Assembly: GCA_013791675.1 (NCBI GenBank)
Contig: VMTI01000102.1
Coordinates: forward strand, 1 to 5,444
Direction of reading: 5' to 3'
DNA from: a bacterium
GTDB lineage: Bacteria > CG03
Length of the DNA: 5,444 bases
Position 1 is the stretch's first letter. Every line of letters starts with the position of its first letter. Both the position numbers and the translations under genes were made by a program. The notes beneath the pieces were generated by a model that was not told the origin of the DNA, did no database searches, and saw only the letters and a program-made list of their open reading frames with translations. Positions 1 to 5,391 of the stretch are shown here, piece by piece.

Positions 1-1
1 C

Positions 2-421
2 GTAAAATTCTGGTGCGGCGCGGGCGCAAAATGTATAAACATATTTCCGGAAAAACACGACGAATTCACTGCCTTAACAAGTCACCTTCCGCACCTCATT
101 TCTTTTTGTTTCGCGGAACATTTTTGCCGTTTTGAGAAAAAGCATTCGGATGTCCGGGACGCCGCCGCAGGAAGTTTTGAGAGCATCACGAGAATCGCCA
201 AAAGCAGCCCCTTTTTGTGGAGTGAGATTTTTGCACAGAACAGGTTCAATATGCTTAAGCACGCATGCAATTTCAGAAAATGCTTTGATAAGATGCTCGC
301 GGGGTTTGAAAATAAATCTTCCGCGCTGACGGAGCTTAAAAAAATCAGCAGAGATTATGAAAAATTTGAAAATAAATCCCGCCGAAAAAATAAGCGGAAC
401 CATAAAAATACCGGCGGATAA
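2..421 (+). CDS. tyrA: Prephenate/arogenate dehydrogenase, C-terminal part (5' end outside window)
   Basis: This is the C-terminal 139 residues of a TyrA-family dehydrogenase, which oxidatively decarboxylates prephenate (or arogenate) with NAD(P)+ on the way to tyrosine in the cytoplasm. The frame is open from base 2 to the TAA at 419-421; the N-terminal Rossmann domain lies upstream of the window. Seen directly are VKFW then GAK at about residues 1-10, PEKHDE at 16-21, the family signature SHLPHL at 27-32, AAGSFESITRIAKSSPFLW, and a helical EIFAQNRFNML segment. These match the all-helical dimerisation domain of the family; the usual FRD.TRIA appears here as FESITRIA. The last ~20 residues are Lys/Arg/Asn-rich and overlap the start of aroA by 65 nt. 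TyrA-AroA adjacency, and even fusion, is known in pseudomonads. Whether the substrate is prephenate or arogenate cannot be told from this part. Confidence 0.88.
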   Translation, partial: VKFWCGAGAKCINIFPEKHDEFTALTSHLPHLISFCFAEHFCRFEKKHSDVRDAAAGSFESITRIAKSSPFLWSEIFAQNRFNMLKHACNFRKCFDKMLAGFENKSSALTELKKISRDYEKFENKSRRKNKRNHKNTGG

Positions 422-1673
422 ATCAATATCCCACCGCGCGGCGATGCTCGCTTCTGTTGCCTCCGGCACGAGCGTTATAGAAAATTTTCTTTTAAGCGCC
501 GACTGTAAATCCACGCTTTCATCTGTCGCCGCCTTCGGAGCAAAAGTAAAAAAAAATGACGCGAGAATCACAATAACGGGCTCGCCTTTCGCTTCTCCAA
601 AAAAGAATGTTGATTGCGGAAATTCCGGCACAACGGTGCGGCTTCTTTCGGGCCTCGCCGCGGGGCAGGGCGTTCACGCTATTTTTACGGGAGACAACTC
701 TCTTTCCAAAAGGCCAATGAAAAGAGTGACAGAACCCCTGAAACTGATGGGCGCGAAAATACAGGGAAAAAACGGACGTCTGCCGCTTCATCTGAGAGCG
801 GCTAAACTCCGCGGGATAAATTATACGATGCCGGTTCCTTCCGCGCAGGTCAAATCCGCTTTGCTTCTCGGCGCGCTCGGAGCAAAAGGTGAAATAAAAA
901 TAATAGAAAAAATAATTTCCCGCGACCACACGGAACGCATGCTGCCTCTTTTCGGCGTGAAATTGACTTCTCACGGCGGAAAAATAAAAATGGAATGCGG
1001 GCAAAAACTCAAAGCCTGTAAAATAAAAGTCCCGGGCGACATCTCTTCGGCGGCATTTTTTATATGCGCCGCCGTGCTTCTCAAGAGCAGCGTTAAGATG
1101 AAAGATGTAGGCATAAATCCCACCCGCACGGGTTTTTTGCGGGCTCTCGAAAAAATGGGCGTGAAATACAATTTGAGCAAAAAGAGATTTTTCGGACGCG
1201 AACCTGTTTCTGACATAACGATAATGAAAAGTTCCCTGAGAGGAGCTGTCTTTACGAAAAAAGACATCCCGTCAATGATAGACGAGGTGCCTCTTTTAGC
1301 GCTTTGCGCGACGCAGGCAACTGGCAAAACCGTAATAATGGGTGCGGAAGAACTTGCCGTAAAAGAGTGCGACAGGCTGGAGGCTACATATTCACAGCTT
1401 CTGAAAATGGGAGCGGATATCAAAAAACGGCCTGACGGTTTTATAATAAGGGGACCTGTTAAACTAAAAGGAACGTCTCTTTCCGGCTTCGGCGACCATC
1501 GCATTATAATGATGCTGACTCTTGCCGCTCTTGGGGCCGCGGGGGTGTCCGTCATAGACAACACGAAAGGTGTGGAAATATCTTTCCCTGATTTTTTTAA
1601 GGAGCTTGAGAAACATATCGTTGTTAAGGCAAAAATACCTTCCCGAGGGGCACCGTCCCTCATAAAAAAATGA
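357..1673 (+). CDS. aroA: 3-phosphoshikimate 1-carboxyvinyltransferase (EPSP synthase)
   Basis: This enzyme transfers the enolpyruvyl group of PEP to shikimate-3-phosphate, the sixth step of the shikimate pathway (cytoplasmic). Its 438 residues are normal full length. Visible motifs: PADKSISHR with K22, S23 and R27; GNSGTTVR at 88-95; GDNSLSKRPMKR at 112-123; SAQVKSA at 162-168; PGDISSAAF; IDEVPLLAL with catalytic-type Asp309; EELAVKECDR with Glu337 and Arg340; GFGDHRIIMM with Arg382; and TKGVEISFP with Lys404. Together these cover the PEP and S3P binding residues of the family. ATG 357 is chosen because the conserved first strand (KISGTIKIP) begins at residue 11, so a start much later would truncate the fold; this forces the 65-nt overlap with tyrA. 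The best GGAG is 22 nt upstream of the ATG, too far, so translation probably depends on coupling. The stop overlaps the cmk start as ATGA. Confidence 0.97.
   Translation: MKNLKINPAEKISGTIKIPADKSISHRAAMLASVASGTSVIENFLLSADCKSTLSSVAAFGAKVKKNDARITITGSPFASPKKNVDCGNSGTTVRLLSGLAAGQGVHAIFTGDNSLSKRPMKRVTEPLKLMGAKIQGKNGRLPLHLRAAKLRGINYTMPVPSAQVKSALLLGALGAKGEIKIIEKIISRDHTERMLPLFGVKLTSHGGKIKMECGQKLKACKIKVPGDISSAAFFICAAVLLKSSVKMKDVGINPTRTGFLRALEKMGVKYNLSKKRFFGREPVSDITIMKSSLRGAVFTKKDIPSMIDEVPLLALCATQATGKTVIMGAEELAVKECDRLEATYSQLLKMGADIKKRPDGFIIRGPVKLKGTSLSGFGDHRIIMMLTLAALGAAGVSVIDNTKGVEISFPDFFKELEKHIVVKAKIPSRGAPSLIKK
1645..1670 (+). other. Possible -1 frameshift site at the aroA-cmk junction
   Basis: The aroA end reads ATA AAA AAA TGA, so A AAA AAA (1664-1670) is a canonical -1 slippery heptamer in register with the aroA frame. 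A -1 slip there would resume at the cmk ATG (1670) in the cmk frame and give an AroA-Cmk fusion. GAGGGG at 1645-1650 lies 13 nt upstream of the heptamer, near where an internal Shine-Dalgarno stimulates slippage in E. coli dnaX. GAGGG (1645-1649) can also pair with CCCTC (1657-1661) in a 5-bp hairpin with a 7-nt loop. I see no convincing downstream stimulatory structure, and A runs are frequent in this genome. Confidence 0.3.
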
Positions 1674-2323
1674 GCGAAAAAAAAATTATAACAATTGACG
1701 GGCCGGCGGGAGCGGGAAAAAGCACAATAGCCAAAATCGCGGCGGCGCATCTCGGACTCACATATATAGATACGGGAGCGATGTACCGCGCCGTCACATA
1801 TAAGGTACTGAAAAATGGCGGAGATTTTGAGGATACGAAAAAAATAATAAGGCTCGCTGAAAAATCCGTAATTCTCCTTGATAACGGAAAAATTTTTCTG
1901 GACGGCGAAGATGTAACGGATAAAATAAGAACGCGTCAGGTGACAAACAAAACCTCAATTATCGCGGCACTCGGTGAAGTGCGAAAAGTTCTTCGCGACA
2001 CGCAGCGGGATTTTTCAAAAACGCAGGGTGTGGTGATGGAGGGCAGGGATATAGGCACGGTTGTTTTTCCGGGAGCCAAATATAAATTTTATCTTGACGC
2101 CAGCATAACCGAACGCGCCCGCCGCAGATATGAGGAGCTTCGCGCAAAAGGCCAAAAAGTGCAAATGGAAGATATCATCACGGATATAAACAAAAGGGAT
2201 AATCTTGACTTTAACAGGGGGCTTTGCCCTCTCAAGATACCTAAAGGCGCCGTCGTCATAGACTCAACAAATAAAAGCATTGAAGAAGTGGCGGATATAA
2301 TAGTGACGCATGCGGGAAAATAA
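1670..2323 (+). CDS. cmk: Cytidylate kinase (CMP/dCMP kinase)
   Basis: This nucleoside monophosphate kinase phosphorylates CMP and dCMP with ATP to give CDP and dCDP, in cytoplasmic pyrimidine salvage and mRNA-turnover recycling. Its 217 residues are close to the usual 220-230. Visible motifs: P-loop GPAGAGKST at 11-19; DTGAMYRAVT at 34-43 (CMP-binding region); VTNKTSIIAALGEVR at 91-105; EGRDIGTVVFPGAKYKFYL at 124-142; the Arg-rich lid ITERARRRYEEL at 146-157; and RDNLDFNRGLCPL at 176-188, the conserved RD..D..R...PL motif that contacts CMP. The ATG lies inside the aroA stop (ATGA overlap) and has no Shine-Dalgarno at normal spacing, so translation is probably coupled to aroA. Codons 3-5 fall in a run of nine A. 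The cmk/rpsA linkage is widely conserved. Confidence 0.97.
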   Translation: MSEKKIITIDGPAGAGKSTIAKIAAAHLGLTYIDTGAMYRAVTYKVLKNGGDFEDTKKIIRLAEKSVILLDNGKIFLDGEDVTDKIRTRQVTNKTSIIAALGEVRKVLRDTQRDFSKTQGVVMEGRDIGTVVFPGAKYKFYLDASITERARRRYEELRAKGQKVQMEDIITDINKRDNLDFNRGLCPLKIPKGAVVIDSTNKSIEEVADIIVTHAGK

Positions 2324-2906
2324 TTGCGTTTATCATTTTAGCCGTATATTTTTCAAAACTGTTTTATGCGTTCTTTTCAGAGGGCGTATAAAAGGTTCCG
2401 TGCCGAGAGGAGGCGCTGTTATCTGCATAAATCATACAACGAATCTGGATCCGCCTTTAACAGGAACTATAACATCCAAACCGATTCATTTTATGGCGAA
2501 AGAAGAGCTTTTTGAAAATCCTCTATTCAGAATGTTAATTTGCGCGCTTAACTCTTTTCCGGTAAACCGGAATTTTTTTGACCGTAAAGCTTTTCGCCGC
2601 GCGATAGAACTTGCTGAAAGCGGAAAAAACATAGGTATTTTTCCGGAAGGTACGCGCAACAAAAGCGGAACGGATAAAATCGGGCCGATAAAAAGAGGCA
2701 TGTCATATTTAATTTATCACACAAGCGTTCCTGTTATTCCCGTGTTTATCTCCGGCGGCAGTCGCTGGAAAAAACTGGGAAGAATAACGATAAACATAGG
2801 AGAGGCTATTGATCTGCCTGAAAGAAAAATACCATACACAAAGGAGACGGCGGAAAGTATCTGCCGGAAAATAAAAAATGGCCTTGAAAAAACCTCAAAA
2901 GGGTAA
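2310..2906 (+). CDS. plsC: 1-acyl-sn-glycerol-3-phosphate acyltransferase (PlsC/LPAAT family)
   Basis: PlsC-family membrane-associated acyltransferases acylate lysophosphatidic acid at sn-2 to make phosphatidic acid, the precursor of membrane phospholipids. The four family blocks are visible in 198 residues: NHTTNLDP at 41-48 (the catalytic NHxxxxD, His42 and Asp47), FPVNR at 83-87, FPEGTRN at 111-117 (glycerophosphate binding), IKRGM at 127-131 and VPVIPV at 140-145. A short hydrophobic N-terminal stretch (about 13-23) could lie against the membrane. This is the short single-domain form, near the lower end of the family range. The ATG at 2310 overlaps the end of cmk by 14 nt; I see no other in-frame start that keeps the N-terminal helix, and no Shine-Dalgarno, so coupling to cmk is likely. 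Exact acyl acceptor and donor cannot be read from the sequence. Confidence 0.93.
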   Translation: MRENNCVYHFSRIFFKTVLCVLFRGRIKGSVPRGGAVICINHTTNLDPPLTGTITSKPIHFMAKEELFENPLFRMLICALNSFPVNRNFFDRKAFRRAIELAESGKNIGIFPEGTRNKSGTDKIGPIKRGMSYLIYHTSVPVIPVFISGGSRWKKLGRITINIGEAIDLPERKIPYTKETAESICRKIKNGLEKTSKG

Positions 2907-2913
2907 TTGTCCC

Positions 2914-3759
2914 GTGACGATTGCCAGATTCGCCGGTTTCTGCGGGGGCGTTGCCATGGCGGTGAAAGGCGCGGAAAAACTTCTTTCTGAACATCAAGTG
3001 TACTGCATAGGCGATATCATACACAATTCTTTTGTCATTGAATCACTGAAAAAAAAGGGGCTGGAAACCGTTTCGTCCGTAAAAGAAATCCCGCCGCGCT
3101 CTCATATAATTATACGGGCGCACGGACTGCCTCTTGAAGAAATAGCCGCGCTCAGAAAAAAAGGTTGCGTCATCCATGATTTCACCTGCCCTATACTAAA
3201 AAAAATTCACAAAGACATAATAAAACTCAAACGTAAAGGTTATGAAATAGCCATCATAGGGAATCCCAAGCACGCGGAAGTGAAGGCTTTTGTTTCCCGA
3301 GCCGGCGCCCGCTTCGGAAATCGTCCGGCCGCTCGCTCCGTCGCTCGGGTATTTGTCATCTCAAAAATTAAGGATACCGACGGGCTTTCTTATGCTCCGA
3401 GGCGCGCAATCATATGCCAGTCCACCATAAGTTCCGCTCTTTTCGTCAGCCATGCCGCAAAAGCGCTGGGTAAAAGCGGTGAAACTCTTGTTATTGACAC
3501 AATCTGCTGCGAGGCAAAAAAAAGACGAAAAGAAGCTGAAGAGCTTGCAAAAAAATCAAAAATGGTTATAATAGTCGGTGACAGGAAAAGTAGCAACACA
3601 ATGACCTTATCGGGAATTGTCGGAAAGTACTGTTCTGTCGCGCTGATTTCATCCGCGGATGAAATTAAAAAAAATAAAATTAAATATCCGCTTGCTATCG
3701 TCTCGGGAGCTTCCTCTCCGCGCGAACTTGTTTTGGATATTGCCAGGAAGGTGTGTTGA
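2914..3759 (+). CDS. ispH: 4-hydroxy-3-methylbut-2-enyl diphosphate reductase (IspH/LytB)
   Basis: IspH is the [4Fe-4S] enzyme of the last MEP-pathway step, reducing HMBPP to IPP and DMAPP. Numbering from GTG 2914 (281 aa), the cluster ligands are Cys10 (GFCGGV), Cys92 (TCP) and Cys198 or Cys199 (TICCEA). Substrate-site residues are His37 (IIHNS), His70 (RAHG), His120 and Glu122 (KHAEV), Thr171 (QST), SSN at 226-228 and Ser267 (GASSP). GTG 2914 is preferred because family members start only about 10 residues before the first Cys, it has AAGG about 11 nt upstream, and it avoids overlapping plsC. An in-frame ATG at 2878 would add 12 residues unlike the family and overlap plsC by 29 nt. Residues 128-145 fall in a GC-rich palindromic segment that seems to be extra to the family. 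The third-Cys region lacks the usual C.AT..RQ pattern. The stop abuts rpsA in the same frame. Confidence 0.95.
   Translation: MTIARFAGFCGGVAMAVKGAEKLLSEHQVYCIGDIIHNSFVIESLKKKGLETVSSVKEIPPRSHIIIRAHGLPLEEIAALRKKGCVIHDFTCPILKKIHKDIIKLKRKGYEIAIIGNPKHAEVKAFVSRAGARFGNRPAARSVARVFVISKIKDTDGLSYAPRRAIICQSTISSALFVSHAAKALGKSGETLVIDTICCEAKKRRKEAEELAKKSKMVIIVGDRKSSNTMTLSGIVGKYCSVALISSADEIKKNKIKYPLAIVSGASSPRELVLDIARKVC
3296..3349 (+). repeat. GC-rich palindromic element inside ispH
   Basis: A 54-nt stretch, about 78% G+C by my count against a much more A-rich surrounding gene, is bounded by a perfect 7-bp inverted repeat, CCCGAGC at 3296-3302 and GCTCGGG at 3343-3349. Inside it, GCCGG (3301-3305) can pair with CCGGC (3325-3329), and CGCTCG occurs twice (3330-3335 and 3342-3347). 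It encodes an Ala/Arg-rich stretch (residues 128-145 from the GTG start) between the His/Glu motif and the QST motif, where IspH proteins vary in length and are usually about 6-11 residues shorter by my recollection. It resembles small palindromic elements that insert in frame in coding genes, as described for Rickettsia. No second copy exists in this window, so repeat status is inferred. Confidence 0.4.
3745..3753 (+). promoter_or_regulatory. Shine-Dalgarno sequence of rpsA
   Basis: AGGAAGGTG lies within the last codons of ispH, and its AGGAAGG core ends 8 nt before the rpsA ATG. It is the only strong ribosome binding site in front of a gene in this window and fixes the rpsA start at 3760. 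It suggests S1 can be initiated independently at a higher rate than the other cistrons, which fits the high cellular demand for a ribosomal protein. Confidence 0.75.
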
Positions 3760-5391
3760 ATGAGTGAAATGAAAAACTTGATGGATGAAGTTGTGAATGC
3801 CATTCCGGCGCTGGAGCGAGGCGGCGTTGTGAAAGGTACTGTGCTTGATGTGACCATGGACATAGGCGTTCTTGTAGATATCGGCGCGAAAGTGGAGGGG
3901 ATTCTCCCTCATTCGGAAATTCCCGAAATCGGCGGCGTTTCCGTTGGGCAGGATATAGAAGTATATATCTGCGATATGTCCGGAACGGACGGCCATCCGA
4001 CGCTGTCATGCCTGAAAGCGCAAAAGTACAAAGATGTGCGCGATATAGAAAAGGCCTTTGAAGAAGGCTCAATTCTGGATGCTTTAATAACTGAAAAAAT
4101 AAAGGGCGGGGTCAAGGCTACTCTTAAGGGCGTGACGGCTTTCATGCCTAATTCCCAGATAGGTTATCCTCCTGTGAAAAACATAGCGGATACCATAGGC
4201 AAAACGGTGCCGGTAAAAATAAAAAAATTCAACAGAAAGAAAAACGATATAGTTATCTCATGGCGTGATGTCGTAGAAGAAGATTATAAAAAGAATCAGG
4301 ATAAATTCTGGGACGAAGTCCGTGAGGGTGATGTGCGGGAAGGCGTTGTGAAAGGCATCACAAAATTCGGAGCTTTCGTGGATATAGGCGGCTTTGAAGG
4401 GCTTCTGCACATAAAAGACATCTCGTGGGGACGCACCGAAAATGTTTCGGACGAACTTGAAATGGGACAGAAAATAACCGTTAAGGTAACGAAGCTCAAC
4501 AAAACGAAAAACAGGGTTTCGCTGAGTCTCAAGGAAACCAAACCGCATCCGTGGGACGGCGTAAATGAAAAATACACTGTGGGCAGCATACATAAGGGAA
4601 CGGTAAAAGGAATTCTTGAATACGGGGCTTTTGTGGAACTTCAACCCGGACTGGAAGGCCTTCTTCATGTCAGCGAGATGTCCTGGGCGCGGAATGTAAA
4701 ACCAGCGGAGCTTATGAAACCCGGACAGGAAGTGGAAGTAATGGTGCTGAGCGTGGATACCGAAGGAAAAAGAATATCTTTGAGCCTTAAAAATACTCAG
4801 GAAAATCCATGGATCGCTTACGCGCAAAAACATTCCGCGGGCGAAACTGTAGACTGCAAAGTGACACATTTAGCCAAAAACGGCATGGCCGTTTCTGTGG
4901 AAGAGGGGATAGATGGTTTTATTCTTTTAAAAGATTTTTCATGGAAAGAAAGGGTTGCGGAGGCTTCTGATATGTTCAGTGAAGGTTCCCAACTTCAGGC
5001 GAAAATCATTGAAATCCGTCCCGACGACCAAAAGGTCTATCTCGGCATAAAGCAGCTTGAGGAAAATCCATTCAAGGATTATTCCAGCGGCAGTAATGTT
5101 ACCGCAACTGTGACGGGCACGACAAAAGACAGAATTCTTGTGGATATAAAAGAGGACATTAAAGGTTTTATTCACATCTCTCAGGTCGCGCATGAAAAAA
5201 CGGAAAATCTTGACGCGTTCTCGGCCGGTCAGCAATTGACCGCCATGGTGGTGAAAGTAAACGAAAATACGGGACTGGTGGAACTAAGTATAAAAGAACT
5301 GGAAAAACAAAAAGAGACTGAAACGATGAAGCAGTATTATTCCACCGAATCCACAGGCTTCAGCATAGGCGACATACTGAAAAAGGAATGA
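3760..5391 (+). CDS. rpsA: Ribosomal protein S1 (six S1 domains)
   Basis: S1 binds the 30S subunit and mRNA and helps load structured or weak-Shine-Dalgarno messages. Its 543 residues hold six OB-fold S1 repeats at roughly 21-90, 103-170, 190-259, 275-345, 361-431 and 444-514, followed by a short charged tail. This is the Gram-negative-type architecture (E. coli S1 is 557 aa). Repeats 3 and 4 are canonical: FGAFVDI then EGLLHIKDISW, and YGAFVEL then EGLLHVSEMSW, each ending in SLSLK. Repeats 1 and 2 are degenerate, as in the ribosome-docking domains of E. coli S1. Repeats 5 and 6 also lack the FGAF aromatic patch (NGMAVSV, KDRILVDI). The ATG directly abuts the ispH TGA in the same frame, with a good Shine-Dalgarno. 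A weak-SD operon beside the S1 gene makes S1-dependent or autogenous control conceivable, but nothing in the sequence proves it. Confidence 0.97.
   Translation: MSEMKNLMDEVVNAIPALERGGVVKGTVLDVTMDIGVLVDIGAKVEGILPHSEIPEIGGVSVGQDIEVYICDMSGTDGHPTLSCLKAQKYKDVRDIEKAFEEGSILDALITEKIKGGVKATLKGVTAFMPNSQIGYPPVKNIADTIGKTVPVKIKKFNRKKNDIVISWRDVVEEDYKKNQDKFWDEVREGDVREGVVKGITKFGAFVDIGGFEGLLHIKDISWGRTENVSDELEMGQKITVKVTKLNKTKNRVSLSLKETKPHPWDGVNEKYTVGSIHKGTVKGILEYGAFVELQPGLEGLLHVSEMSWARNVKPAELMKPGQEVEVMVLSVDTEGKRISLSLKNTQENPWIAYAQKHSAGETVDCKVTHLAKNGMAVSVEEGIDGFILLKDFSWKERVAEASDMFSEGSQLQAKIIEIRPDDQKVYLGIKQLEENPFKDYSSGSNVTATVTGTTKDRILVDIKEDIKGFIHISQVAHEKTENLDAFSAGQQLTAMVVKVNENTGLVELSIKELEKQKETETMKQYYSTESTGFSIGDILKKE

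Noticed and set aside
132..329. Small + strand open frame in a third frame within the tyrA tail
   Set aside because: The TyrA frame starting at base 2 explains these bases with SHLPH and TRIA motifs; the alternative peptide resembles nothing.
1..356. Promoter or riboswitch upstream of aroA
   Set aside because: The whole stretch is TyrA coding sequence, and I could not see a convincing -35/-10 pair or structured leader in it.
74..631. 185-residue minus-strand open frame over tyrA and aroA
   Set aside because: The + strand here codes for clear TyrA and AroA motifs, and the antisense product is Phe/Lys-rich with no recognisable domain.
1645..1670. Rho-independent terminator at the GAGGG/CCCTC hairpin
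   Set aside because: The stem is only 5 bp and is followed by an A run rather than a T run on the + strand; on the minus strand the T run precedes the hairpin.
971..1750. 259-residue open frame on the minus strand across aroA and cmk
   Set aside because: It lies antisense to two unmistakable enzymes, has a low-complexity composition with no recognisable motif, and spans their junction; it is a shadow of the coding strand.
3757..3759. UGA recoded as an amino acid (fusing ispH to rpsA by genetic code)
   Set aside because: UGA ends three of the six complete or partial genes at sensible places and is absent inside all frames, while Trp is written UGG, so the standard meaning holds; only read-through remains possible.
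4258..4869. 203-residue minus-strand open frame inside rpsA
   Set aside because: It is antisense to S1 repeats 3-5, rich in Phe, His and Tyr as expected from reverse-reading Lys/Glu codons, and has no family motif.
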